Shown one piece after another: positions 1 through 8,312 of a DNA stretch of 36,329 bases (position 1 is its first letter; each line of letters opens with the position of its first letter). The notes beneath the pieces are model-generated. The model ran no database searches. It was not told the origin of the DNA and saw nothing but the letters and a program-made list of their open reading frames with translations. The stretch is from an uncultured bacterium (lineage in GTDB: Bacteria > Cyanobacteriota > Vampirovibrionia > Gastranaerophilales > Gastranaerophilaceae): positions 1 to 36,329 of the forward strand of contig CACYKF010000016.1 of assembly GCA_902774905.1 (NCBI GenBank). Direction: 5' to 3'. Both the position numbers and the translations under genes were made by a program.

Positions 1-38
1 CACTCATTAAACGGCATTTATTGTTAAAATTTTTTGAA

Positions 39-86
39 AACTTCCGACTAAATATGTCAAACTCGGTATACTTTATCTCAAAATCC
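39..86. repeat. Left copy of diverged 48-bp direct repeat
   Basis: Matches 3839-3885 in the same orientation. Identical blocks are AACTTCCGACT, TATGTCAAACTCG, ATACTTTAT and TCAAAATCC, separated by short differences. With the copy at 3839 it brackets the two-gene cassette 302-3828. Each copy is followed after about 75-80 bp by the same 16-bp T-arm sequence (169-184 and 3960-3975), so the repeated unit is really about 145 bp with a diverged middle. Confidence 0.8.
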
Positions 87-127
87 CTCATACACAGTAC
101 CCTTTTTCATGTGCAAATTCAAAAAAA

Positions 128-195
128 TATGCCGATAAAGAGATTCGGACTCGTGCCCTTAGTTAGAAGACTCGAACTCCTGACCTGACATTTAA
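128..195 (-). other. tRNA-like remnant (T-arm fragments)
   Basis: Read on the minus strand, 169-184 is identical to the T-arm of the tRNA-Ala at 3948-4020 (GTCAGGAGTTCGAGTC). A second T-loop-like stretch (GAGTCCGAATCTC) lies at about 141-153 and is followed by a T-run. I cannot fold a complete cloverleaf, so this is called a remnant or attachment-site-like fragment and not a tRNA gene. Confidence 0.45.
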
Positions 196-301
196 TTGTC
201 ATACACATCTTAACTCTGTGTTATAATTGTTTCAAGTCGGACTGATACATTTTGTATCATTTAGACACATACAAAAGGAAAGGTGTAGAATAAGTATTAA
301 T

Positions 302-2593
302 ATGACCATTTTAGAACTTTTTGCAGAGCACGTCCAAAAAAAGCCTGAACAGATAGCAGTTATATATAAATCTGAAACAAAAATTACAAACAAAAAATTA
401 TGGGAGCTGTCAGGGAAAATTTATGCTTGGTTAAAATCTAAAGGAATAAGCTCAGAAGATTTAGTAATGTACTGCTTGCCGAGAGGCGTTGAACTTTATG
501 CCTGTATTATAGGAACTATAAGAATCGGAGCTGCTTTTGTATTAACAGAAACAGATAACAACCAAAAACGTACTGAATTTATAAAACAAGACTGTAAATG
601 CAAACTTTTTGTAGATGAAGATTGTTGGAAAGAAATTATAAATACTGATTCATTAGATGGGTACGAACCCGTAAATTTACATAATTTATGCTATATAGCT
701 TACACATCAGGTACAACAGGAAACCCGAAAGGGCTTATGCACGAATACGGTTCTTTGGAAAATGCTTGGAAATCAGCACGATATAACGGCAAACCTTTAT
801 TTTCTAATGATGATACATTTCTAGTTATGAGCCCGATGAATTTTGTCTCACTTCCGATAATTATGGCTTTCTCTTGTGCGTTTGGCAATACTATTGCTAT
901 AATGCCTTATTTATACGCAGAAAATGAAGAAGAATTTAATAAATATATTAAAGAAAACAATATAAATTGCGGTTATTTAACACCTTCTTTTATATATAAA
1001 CACAGTGAATGGAAAATTCCTTGGAAAAAATGTATAATCTCAAGCGAACCTGCTGACGGATTATATCTTCCGAATGTTAAGTGCTATAATGCCTATGCTT
1101 CAACAGAATCAGGATGTTTATTAGCAATGTATGAATATACTAATCCCCTAACTCCGCTTCCTGTCGGCAAATCACAATCTGACATTAAACTTTTTATACT
1201 GGATGAAGAAGGAAAAGAAGTTCCGCAAGGTAATATTGGTGAAATATGCTATAAAAACCCTTATGTAAGAGGCTACATTAATCACCCTGAGCTGACAAAT
1301 AAATTAATACAAGATAATATTTTTCATACAAGTGATGCAGGGAAAATAAATGATGAAGGAAATCTTATCGTTCATGGACGCTTAGATCAAATGTTTAAAG
1401 TCAGAGGCTATAGAATTGATACAAACGATATTGCTGATGCCGTTAAAAAAGTAAGTAATTTGAAAAATATTGTAGTAAAGGGGTTTATTTATAAAGATAT
1501 ATCTTCAATTATTGTATTTTATACCGATAATATCAATATTAATGCGGCAATTATGAGAGAAAAACTGCTTAATATACTGCCGGAATATATGATACCAACA
1601 AACTATGTACATCTTGAAGAATTTCCTCTTCTTGAAACCAATAAATTGGATAAGCAAAATCTTTTGCCTCCGGAAGGAAGTTGGGAAAACCTAACAAAAA
1701 TATCTTCACCTAATTTGCAGTTGATTGCAAAAGGAAGAACATCTGACATTTATAATTTTGGCGATAACAAGATTTTGAAGCTTTATCACAGGTCAATTCC
1801 TTTTAATGAGATAAATAAAGAATTAGATTTAATAAATACAGTTAGTTCTTTTGGCGTTCCAACCCCTTATGCCTATGAAATCGTCCGTTCATCAAATAAT
1901 AATTACGGTATTATAATGGATAAATTAAACGGCATAACGATAGAACAAGCCATAAAAAACAATCCAGATAAACAAAAATTTTTAATTGAAAAATTTACTC
2001 AAGCCATAAAAAAACTTCATCGAACACAGGTGCAAGATGAAAGAATACCTGATATTAAGCAGACTTCAATAATGTATGCTAAACAGCTCAATTCTTCATT
2101 TTGTTCCAATGAAGATAAAACGAAAATTATAAAAATTTTTGAAAATATTCCTAATACTAAAAATTTCTTACACGGTGATTATCACACAGGCAATGTAATT
2201 ATAACTGACAACAAAATACAATTTATTGATTTGATGTTTTGTGCAAAAGGGCACCCTGTATTTGATATTTTATGTATGTATTCTCATTATGTATTCTTAC
2301 CATCATTTGATTCTGATGAAGCGTGTATTTTAAATCTGGGTTTAGATAAAACGGGTGCAGAAAAGTTGTATAATCTTTTTATCAAAATGTACTACAACAA
2401 CAAAACAGATAATGAAATTGCAAATGTAAAGGAATACATAAAAGGAGTCCATGCTGCAAGGATATGCCTTGCTGATGTTGCGCTTGCAAATGTATTTTCT
2501 AATGAAATATTGCAAACGGCAAAGAAAAGAGCACTTGCATTTTATGAACAATTAAATAATTTTAAAGCGGATATAATAAGCAGCCTATGTTGA
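302..2593 (+). CDS. Adenylation domain fused to APH/choline-kinase-like phosphotransferase
   Basis: A 763-residue two-domain enzyme. Residues 1-455 are an ANL-superfamily adenylation domain of NRPS/DltA type: core A3 YTSGTTGNPKG at 134-144, A5 NAYASTESG at 263-271, A7 Asp345, A8 GRLDQMFKVRGYRID at 359-373, and the A10 lysine in NKLDK at 447-451. Residues about 472-760 are an APH/choline-kinase fold with Brenner motif HGDYHTGN (624-631) and metal-binding FIDL (641-644). No carrier-protein (PCP) or thioesterase domain is visible, so the acyl- or aminoacyl-AMP must go to a free acceptor or a partner protein in trans. The ATG at 302 is preferred because it opens with the usual adenylation-domain start; an in-frame start at 227 would add 25 unlikely residues. 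The stop overlaps the MFS gene by 7 bp, so the two are probably translationally coupled. Substrates are not predictable by eye. Confidence 0.85.
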   Translation: MTILELFAEHVQKKPEQIAVIYKSETKITNKKLWELSGKIYAWLKSKGISSEDLVMYCLPRGVELYACIIGTIRIGAAFVLTETDNNQKRTEFIKQDCKCKLFVDEDCWKEIINTDSLDGYEPVNLHNLCYIAYTSGTTGNPKGLMHEYGSLENAWKSARYNGKPLFSNDDTFLVMSPMNFVSLPIIMAFSCAFGNTIAIMPYLYAENEEEFNKYIKENNINCGYLTPSFIYKHSEWKIPWKKCIISSEPADGLYLPNVKCYNAYASTESGCLLAMYEYTNPLTPLPVGKSQSDIKLFILDEEGKEVPQGNIGEICYKNPYVRGYINHPELTNKLIQDNIFHTSDAGKINDEGNLIVHGRLDQMFKVRGYRIDTNDIADAVKKVSNLKNIVVKGFIYKDISSIIVFYTDNININAAIMREKLLNILPEYMIPTNYVHLEEFPLLETNKLDKQNLLPPEGSWENLTKISSPNLQLIAKGRTSDIYNFGDNKILKLYHRSIPFNEINKELDLINTVSSFGVPTPYAYEIVRSSNNNYGIIMDKLNGITIEQAIKNNPDKQKFLIEKFTQAIKKLHRTQVQDERIPDIKQTSIMYAKQLNSSFCSNEDKTKIIKIFENIPNTKNFLHGDYHTGNVIITDNKIQFIDLMFCAKGHPVFDILCMYSHYVFLPSFDSDEACILNLGLDKTGAEKLYNLFIKMYYNNKTDNEIANVKEYIKGVHAARICLADVALANVFSNEILQTAKKRALAFYEQLNNFKADIISSLC

Positions 2594-3828
2594 ATAATTT
2601 AATGCAAAAGTATAAAGATAAATTTTATCGTAATTATTTATGGTACACAGCTCTTGAAACAGAATTATTGTTTTTCATTGTATGTGATGTAATGTTTTTA
2701 ACAAAAGTGAAAAATATTTTACCTGACAAAATCTCATTGCTTGTATTTCTTTCACTTGTATTCTCTCTTATCATTCAATATCCGCTGCTGAAATGGATTA
2801 ATAAAATGGGAAACCGTTTTGCAGTACGTATAGGAAGTATTATATTTATGCTTTCTGCAATATTTATAACATTTTCTCCAAATTTTTTAGGGGTTCTTTT
2901 TGGGGGATTTTTAAAATGCGTAGGACATACACTAAATTCTATCGGAACAGCTATTTTAAAGAATAAACTGTCGAAAGATAATTTAGAAGAGCAATATGTA
3001 TCTTATCAGTCTGATGCCAACAGTTTTACATCATTTGTTACTATGTGTACATCTTTAATTTGTGGAGGATTGTTTTATTTTGATGCATACTTGCCAATGC
3101 TTGCCTGTATTGCTTTCAGCATTTTTGGTGTATTTATTTCATTTATAATAACGAAAGAGGATTATAATTCAAAAAATACAGATACAACAAACAATATGCA
3201 ATATTTTACAAAAGATTATGCGCATAAAGCAAATTATTTCAGTATTTTAATTTTTATTTCGTTTGCAATAGTTACAAGCTTATCAGGGATAGGATTATCT
3301 TATGCGAGGATAAATTTTCAGGAAGTATTAACAAACTATAATGCTGAATTTATTGTATCATTGCTTGGCATAATCTCGGCGATTGTCTATTTAATAAGGA
3401 TTTTTTCTAATTTAATAATGAAAAAAATATATGAAAAAATAAGAAATCGTTCGGCTTTTATTTTTTCTAAATTGCTGATAATCGGATTGTTTTTGCAGAT
3501 ACTACCTTGGATACACAATATACACAACTGTAAAATTATATGCTGTATTTTATTATGCAGCGGATATCTTTTGCTTTCTTTTGTCAGAGATCCGTTTATT
3601 ACACTTGTTCAGAATATATGTCTTGAAAACAGCAATAATAAAATTGAGCAGCAAAATGCTCTTGTACTACTCAATGCTTCAAAAAAAACAGGAGCGTTAT
3701 TACTTTCTGCCATATGCACATTATTGCTAAACAGATGGAATGTTGTGAATGTAATTGTACTAATGACTATAATTGCAATGATAAATTACACAATTTTAAA
3801 ATATGATCGAATTTGGGATAATAAATAG
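2587..3828 (+). CDS. MFS-type multidrug or metabolite transporter
   Basis: A 413-residue, strongly hydrophobic protein with about 12 predicted membrane spans, the length and pattern of major facilitator superfamily carriers. The loop after the second span (WINKMGNRFAVRIGS, about 62-76) resembles the MFS motif A loop between TM2 and TM3. Its ATG lies inside the end of the adenylation/kinase gene (7-bp overlap), so both are made from one transcript. It probably exports the product of that enzyme or imports its substrate; direction and cargo are inference. It is the last gene before the right-hand direct repeat. Confidence 0.75.
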   Translation: MLNNLMQKYKDKFYRNYLWYTALETELLFFIVCDVMFLTKVKNILPDKISLLVFLSLVFSLIIQYPLLKWINKMGNRFAVRIGSIIFMLSAIFITFSPNFLGVLFGGFLKCVGHTLNSIGTAILKNKLSKDNLEEQYVSYQSDANSFTSFVTMCTSLICGGLFYFDAYLPMLACIAFSIFGVFISFIITKEDYNSKNTDTTNNMQYFTKDYAHKANYFSILIFISFAIVTSLSGIGLSYARINFQEVLTNYNAEFIVSLLGIISAIVYLIRIFSNLIMKKIYEKIRNRSAFIFSKLLIIGLFLQILPWIHNIHNCKIICCILLCSGYLLLSFVRDPFITLVQNICLENSNNKIEQQNALVLLNASKKTGALLLSAICTLLLNRWNVVNVIVLMTIIAMINYTILKYDRIWDNK

Positions 3829-3838
3829 TGACTAATCG

Positions 3839-3885
3839 AACTTCCGACTTGTATGTCAAACTCGCGATACTTTATGTCAAAATCC
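3839..3885. repeat. Right copy of diverged 48-bp direct repeat
   Basis: Partner of 39-86, about 42 of 47 aligned positions identical. It begins 10 bp after the MFS stop codon and lies just downstream of the 3' end of tRNA-Ala, which is on the opposite strand. It may be an attachment-site remnant or part of a longer diverged duplication. Confidence 0.8.
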
Positions 3886-3910
3886 TTGAGGCAGAACATT
3901 TATATACAAA

Positions 3911-3946
3911 ATTACAGACCGAAAACAAATGTTCTCGGTCTGTAAT
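3911..3946 (-). terminator. Terminator of tRNA-Ala
   Basis: Arms ATTACAGACCGA (3911-3922) and TCGGTCTGTAAT (3935-3946) are perfectly complementary, with four further inner pairs (AACA/TGTT). Read on the minus strand, the hairpin starts one base after the tRNA 3' end and is followed by TTTTGT. It looks like a rho-independent terminator or a 3' processing hairpin. Confidence 0.75.
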
Positions 3947-3947
3947 C

Positions 3948-4020
3948 TGGAGGATAGGGGACTCGAACTCCTGACATCCTGCGTGCAAAGCAGGCGCTCT
4001 ACCAACTGAGCTAATCCCCC
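3948..4020 (-). tRNA. tRNA-Ala (anticodon TGC)
   Basis: A complete 73-nt cloverleaf on the minus strand. The acceptor arm GGGGGAT pairs with ATCCTCC, the D-arm is AGCTCAGTTGGTAGAGC, the anticodon stem-loop is CCTGCTTTGCACGCAGG with anticodon TGC, and the T-arm contains GTTCGAGTC with discriminator A73. CCA is not encoded; the next bases are GAT. The T-arm sequence recurs at 169-184 on the far side of the adjacent cassette. Confidence 0.95.
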
Positions 4021-4112
4021 AAGTTGTCTTGGGCGAACAGTCTTTCAACCGCTCGTATTATTCATTCTACATGAAAAATTTTTTTTGTAAAGAGGTAACT
4101 TAAAATTTTGTA

Positions 4113-4138
4113 AAAAATAAGGTGCGATACCTCGCACC
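4113..4138 (-). terminator. Terminator of the iron alcohol dehydrogenase gene
   Basis: Stem GGTGCGA (4121-4127) pairs with TCGCACC (4132-4138) around a 4-nt loop. On the minus strand it is followed by TTATTTTTT. It lies 17 bp after the stop codon at 4155. The same 7-bp stem recurs in the terminator at 11111-11140. Confidence 0.85.
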
Positions 4139-4154
4139 CTATCCTTATAATCAT

Positions 4155-5360
4155 TTATGCCTTCAAAGATTCCTGATAAATATTTCTTACCAATTCTTTT
4201 GAATTTCCGCTTGGCCCGATTCCGATTAAACCGTCTAATGATGGGGTTGTAAATGCCAAATCCGTTAATTTATCAACATCACTTGCACTAAAACCTTCAT
4301 CTTCAAGTTTTTGACCCACATCAACAGATTTTAACCAAGCATAAACTCCGTCAGCCGCTTTTTGTGCTTCATCAGGTGTTCCTTTTAAATCAGGAACAAT
4401 CGGTGCTAAAATATCTGCTAATGTTGCGGCTTTGTCTTTATAAATAGTTTTAACAACCGCAGGTAATAATATTGCCAAGCCCAAACCATGTGCAAGTTCA
4501 GGTTTAACCGCACTCAAAGGATGTTCCAAAGCATGCGTATAGTGTAACAATCCGTTATCAAAACTTACACCTCCCATCAATGCCGCATAAGCCAAGAAAT
4601 ATCTTGCCTCCAAATCCTCAGGATTTTCTATTGCTTTAGGCAAATATTTTGCAACTAATTCTATTACATCTTTCGCTAAAGAAATTGAATAAGGTGATGC
4701 AACTTTTGATGTTGCAGCCTCAATAACATGGTTTACAGCATCAATAGATACATATCTTGTTTGTTTTGGCGAAAGTTTTGTCATAAGTTGCGGATCATCT
4801 ATCGCATACATCGGATAAATGCAATCATAAGCAATTGCAGGTTTAAAATTCTTTTCCAAATTGGTTACAACCGCAAATCTGTTTGTTTCTGTTCCCGTTC
4901 CGTGTGTTAAATTTATTGAAATAATTGGTACGGCATATTCAGGTGTAAATGTGAAATCAAATAATTCTTCAGCAGTTTTATCAGGATATTTCAGTAAAAT
5001 TGCAACCGATTTTCCTGCATCTGTCGGTGAACCGCCACCGATTGCAATAACTCCTTTTGCTCCAAATTCTTTTGCCATTTTGACTGCATCATTAACATGG
5101 TGCGTATTCGGGTTTGGGGTAACCTGATCAAAATTTATATAACCGATACCGTTATTTTTTAATGCGCATTCAACTACATCCCACGCACCGGTTGCTTTAT
5201 AAGCGTTGCGACCGGACATAACGATAACTTTATCTATTCCTTTTGATTTAATATCTTTTGCAATATCGTGAATTTTTTGGATAGCACCCACCCCAAAATA
5301 AACATTTGTACGAGTTCTGATTTCTTTCACTTCATTGATGTTAATATCTTTTTCCCACAT
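4155..5360 (-). CDS. Iron-containing alcohol dehydrogenase
   Basis: A 401-residue group III (Fe-dependent) alcohol dehydrogenase that interconverts alcohols and aldehydes or ketones with NAD(P)H. The N-terminal nucleotide-binding half carries GGGSPTDAGK (108-117). The C-terminal helical half carries the metal ligands Asp207 and His211 (DAVNH), His276 (HALEHPL) and His291 (AHGLG), spaced as in FucO. Length is standard. A Shine-Dalgarno AAGGAGAG precedes the ATG and a terminator follows, so it looks monocistronic. The exact substrate (ethanol, butanol, propanediol) cannot be told from sequence alone. Confidence 0.93.
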   Translation of the reverse strand: MWEKDININEVKEIRTRTNVYFGVGAIQKIHDIAKDIKSKGIDKVIVMSGRNAYKATGAWDVVECALKNNGIGYINFDQVTPNPNTHHVNDAVKMAKEFGAKGVIAIGGGSPTDAGKSVAILLKYPDKTAEELFDFTFTPEYAVPIISINLTHGTGTETNRFAVVTNLEKNFKPAIAYDCIYPMYAIDDPQLMTKLSPKQTRYVSIDAVNHVIEAATSKVASPYSISLAKDVIELVAKYLPKAIENPEDLEARYFLAYAALMGGVSFDNGLLHYTHALEHPLSAVKPELAHGLGLAILLPAVVKTIYKDKAATLADILAPIVPDLKGTPDEAQKAADGVYAWLKSVDVGQKLEDEGFSASDVDKLTDLAFTTPSLDGLIGIGPSGNSKELVRNIYQESLKA

Positions 5361-5461
5361 ATAACTCTCCTTTCTTATTTTTCACAAAAAACATCAATAC
5401 TATATGATGTCTGACCATACAGAATTATAAATTCGTAAAATATTATTTGCAAGAAACAAAA

Positions 5462-5950
5462 TTAATAACCGTAACCGGTTTGCACATTGCTTATTTCTTT
5501 CAAATACTGCAATAATGCTTTATAACCGTTATATATTTCATTAGACACTGTTGCATAAGAACTTGCTTCAAGATATTTGAGTTCTGCAACTCTGATTTGT
5601 AAAATATCATCAGAATCCTGTCTTAATTTTTCATCATCGGACACAGACCATTTTTGCAAAAGAACAAGTTCATTATACATTTGCTGCATTGTGGTAAATT
5701 CTAAAGTATTAAAGTCATACTTTTCTAACAATGACTTTTCAACATTTGTAATTCTGCTCAAACTAACCTGAAATTTGAAAATTTGTTTTATAATCAAATA
5801 ATTGTCTGCAATTCTTTTATGAGATAGAGGAACGGTGTTTTTTGCAAGCAAAGCGGCGACCGAACGGGATGTAAATGTATCGTTTTCGCTTGAGAATGCG
5901 CTTTTTGAAGTTAAATCAATATTTGCTTTATTTTCTATCATGTCTAACAT
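5462..5950 (-). CDS. Hypothetical helical protein
   Basis: A 162-residue protein with no motif that I recognise. The composition suggests a soluble helical protein: charged and polar, no signal peptide, no membrane span. The start is well supported, with GGAGGAAAT directly before the ATG. It ends in a short aromatic/Gly tail (TGYGY). It sits alone between two dehydrogenase genes, so context says little. Confidence 0.6.
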   Translation of the reverse strand: MLDMIENKANIDLTSKSAFSSENDTFTSRSVAALLAKNTVPLSHKRIADNYLIIKQIFKFQVSLSRITNVEKSLLEKYDFNTLEFTTMQQMYNELVLLQKWSVSDDEKLRQDSDDILQIRVAELKYLEASSYATVSNEIYNGYKALLQYLKEISNVQTGYGY

Positions 5951-6103
5951 ATTTCCTCCACAAAATTATATTAGAATGATTAAAGATTTTTGTCATGATA
6001 AAAAGTCAAATTTTTTACATTTGTTAAAATAAAAATAATGCACTTACACTTGTTTGATTATTTTCTTTTAAATTCTTTTTTCTGTTGTGAAATTGGTTTT
6101 CTA

Positions 6104-6222
6104 CCTCTCCTGTGGAGAGGATGCCCGAAGGGCAGGAGAGGGTTTGTAGTTAATACCCTCTCTTAGATTTCTAACTTTCGGCAGAGCCTCAAGTTGAAAT
6201 CTTTTTCTCCCCGCAGGGGAGA
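6104..6222. repeat. Palindrome-cluster element, probable interspersed repeat
   Basis: This lies in the 341-bp gap 5951-6291, which otherwise holds only A/T-rich DNA and the upstream regions of the neighbouring genes. Four nested or adjacent perfect palindromes are CCTCTCC/GGAGAGG (6104-6120), GCCC/GGGC (6123-6133), GAGAGGGT/ACCCTCTC (6136-6162) and TCTCCCC/GGGGAGA (6206-6222). It is far more G+C-rich than its surroundings and resembles the non-coding REP/MITE-like elements scattered through many bacterial genomes. A related cluster is at 18871-19000. Confidence 0.65.
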
Positions 6223-6291
6223 TAGGATTAAACTCACACAATTTACGAATTGGTTAAATTTGTGTTAATATTAACCTGAAAAGAGGGTTTT

Positions 6292-7272
6292 ATGAAAGTT
6301 GCACAAATAGAAAATAATAATCTTGTTATAAAACAGAGAGAAAATGAAACTTTAGACGGACGCAAAGGTGCGTTGTTGAAAGTTTTGGGTTGTGGATTAT
6401 GCGGTTCGGATATAGTCAAACTGACTCAACACATCAGCAAAGACGGAACAGTTTTGGGACACGAAATTGTTGGTCAGATTATTGATATAAACTCCGGTAC
6501 AAGTTTTAAAAACGGTGATGTAATTATTACATCCCACCATATACCATGCGGTAAATGTGAATATTGCAAAAACGGGAATGTGTCTATGTGTCGTCACTTT
6601 AAAGAAACAAACATTAAACCCGGAGGTTTTAGTGAATTTGTTTTTGTATCGGAAGAACATTTGCAAAATGTTGCTTATATAAAACCCGAAAATTTAACAA
6701 ATGATGAATCAGTATTTTATGAGCCGTTGGGATGTTGTATTCGTGCCGTAAAACGAGCAAATTTAAACAAAAATTCAACAGCCCTTGTAATCGGTCTTGG
6801 TTCAATAGGAATTTTGATGGCACAGGCTTTGCGTGCTTTTGGGATGAAAGTTATCGGGTGTGATTTGCTTAATTCAAGAGTGGAACTATTGAAAAATCTT
6901 GGTATTGAAGCGTTTAATGTTAGTGAAATGTGCGAAAGTATCAATGCTGACGGGGTGTTTATGACTTCAGGTTCAGATAAGGCTTTGCCTACCGCACTAA
7001 AATATGTTCGTGACGGGGGAAAAATACTTGTATTTTCAAGCACTCCGCAAAATACGGGTTATGCCAATAATGAAATTTATTATCGTGAGTTGACGGTTTT
7101 GGGCAGTTATTCGCCTTCACCTGCAGATTTGAAAGACTCTTATGAACTTCTTAAAAATAAAGAAGTCAAAGTCAAAGGGCTTTCGACATATTATCCGCTT
7201 GAACAAGTACAAAAGGCAATTAATGATACGCTTGAAAATAAAATTCTAAAAGCATATATTCAAATAGGTTAA
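6292..7272 (+). CDS. Zinc-dependent medium-chain alcohol/polyol dehydrogenase
   Basis: A 326-residue MDR-family dehydrogenase of the threonine/sorbitol dehydrogenase type. Catalytic-zinc ligands are Cys37 (GLCGSD) and His57-Glu58 (GHE). The structural-zinc lobe has Cys86, Cys89, Cys92 and Cys100. The FYEPLG motif and the Rossmann loop GLGSIG (about 168-173) follow. It is slightly shorter than the usual 340-350 residues, with short loops. GAGGG lies before the ATG. The substrate is unknown; threonine, sorbitol or another vicinal hydroxy compound are all possible. It is followed after 58 bp by a solute-binding lipoprotein on the same strand. Confidence 0.88.
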   Translation: MKVAQIENNNLVIKQRENETLDGRKGALLKVLGCGLCGSDIVKLTQHISKDGTVLGHEIVGQIIDINSGTSFKNGDVIITSHHIPCGKCEYCKNGNVSMCRHFKETNIKPGGFSEFVFVSEEHLQNVAYIKPENLTNDESVFYEPLGCCIRAVKRANLNKNSTALVIGLGSIGILMAQALRAFGMKVIGCDLLNSRVELLKNLGIEAFNVSEMCESINADGVFMTSGSDKALPTALKYVRDGGKILVFSSTPQNTGYANNEIYYRELTVLGSYSPSPADLKDSYELLKNKEVKVKGLSTYYPLEQVQKAINDTLENKILKAYIQIG

Positions 7273-7330
7273 TCAAATATTGCCTTAATATTTAATTGAT
7301 TTTATAATGAGCATACTAAAAGGATTTTTT

Positions 7331-8122
7331 ATGTATAAAAAAATATTTTTGTTAATAGTTTTTGTAATGTTTTTATTTTGCGGTTGTGCAAAACCTCAAA
7401 AAGAACCCATAGCAAGTACATTAGATACCATAACGAAACGAGGAAGTGTAATAATCGGGGTTAAAACAGATGCTTATCCGTTCGGGTTTAAAGATAAAAA
7501 CGGAAAATATGCAGGTTATGATGTTGATTTAGCCAACATGATAGGAGAAAAGATTTTTGGGGAAAAAGGAAAAGTAAAGTTCGTGCCTGTTACGGCATCA
7601 GATAGAATGATGAAACTTTTTACTGAAGATGTGGATATGATTATTGCAACAATGTCTGTCACACCGTCGAGATTGCAAATTTTGGATTTTTCTAATCCTT
7701 ATTATATAGCAGGAGAATCACTTTTGGTAAGAAAAGGGAGTAAAATTAAAGGACTTCGTGACTTGAACGGAAAGAAAGCAATTATTGTTTTTGGAACTTC
7801 AAGTGAGTCAAGCCTGCGTGCTGCAGTGCCCAATGTTAGTATAATAGGCTATAAAACTTATGCCGAAGCCGTAAAAGGCTTGAAACAAGGCAAAGCAGAT
7901 GCCATAGTTTCTGATGATACAATTTTAATAGGTTTATCATTAAAAGACGGAAGTCTTGTACTTTTACCAAAACGATATTCAAGAGAACCTTATGCTGTTG
8001 CATTCAGAAAAGGTGAAGAATCCGAAGATTTATTAAGAGTGGTGAATGATGTAATTGAAGAAGCATCAAGAAACGGCACTTTGCAAAAACTTCAGAAAAA
8101 TTACGGAATAAAAAAGTATTAA
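7331..8122 (+). CDS. Amino-acid ABC transporter substrate-binding lipoprotein (SBP_bac_3)
   Basis: A 263-residue family-3 periplasmic binding protein. A lysine-plus-hydrophobic signal ends in a lipobox-like FLFCGC, with lipidation expected at Cys17 or Cys19. The mature protein has the typical opening (TITKRGSVIIGVKTDAYPFG), the segment YAGYDVDLAN, and the C-terminal lobe KQGKADAIVSDD. The start at 7331 is chosen over an upstream ATG at 7307 because it gives a clean signal peptide and has AAAGGA before it. No permease or ATPase gene is adjacent, so it must work with components elsewhere. The ligand is probably a polar amino acid. Confidence 0.9.
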   Translation: MYKKIFLLIVFVMFLFCGCAKPQKEPIASTLDTITKRGSVIIGVKTDAYPFGFKDKNGKYAGYDVDLANMIGEKIFGEKGKVKFVPVTASDRMMKLFTEDVDMIIATMSVTPSRLQILDFSNPYYIAGESLLVRKGSKIKGLRDLNGKKAIIVFGTSSESSLRAAVPNVSIIGYKTYAEAVKGLKQGKADAIVSDDTILIGLSLKDGSLVLLPKRYSREPYAVAFRKGEESEDLLRVVNDVIEEASRNGTLQKLQKNYGIKKY

Positions 8123-8144
8123 TATATAATTATGGTTCTGTAAA

Positions 8145-8176
8145 CGCAAAAAAAAAGTCACAACTTTTTGCGACTT
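8145..8176. terminator. Hairpin with A/T tract after the solute-binding protein gene
   Basis: On the minus strand AAGTCGCAA pairs with TTGTGACTT (one G-T pair) and is followed by nine T. On the plus strand an alternative stem CGCAAAAA/TTTTTGCG can form but lacks a T tract. No minus-strand gene ends here, so its direction is uncertain. Confidence 0.4.
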
Positions 8177-8276
8177 GAACAATAATCTTGGGAGGAGATT
8201 TTGGGATAGTTTGTACATGCATGATATAATAACATGTCAAGTTTGTAACATTTCTAAATCAAGATTGTAACAAAAA

Positions 8277-8312
8277 TTTACATTTAAAATCTTTTGTGCT
8301 ATAATAACGGAC
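8277..8312 (+). promoter_or_regulatory. aroQ promoter, apparently leaderless
   Basis: The -35 TTTACA (8277-8282), a 17-bp spacer and a perfect -10 TATAAT (8300-8305) are followed by only seven bases before the ATG at 8313. Transcription would start at or next to the start codon. There is no Shine-Dalgarno sequence, consistent with a leaderless mRNA. Confidence 0.7.

Noticed and set aside
128-195. A complete second tRNA gene
   Set aside because: Only T-arm-like pieces are present. No anticodon arm or D-arm could be placed.
302-2593. A non-ribosomal peptide synthetase module
   Set aside because: Only the adenylation domain is present; there is no condensation domain and no carrier-protein serine motif, and the C-terminal half is a kinase fold.
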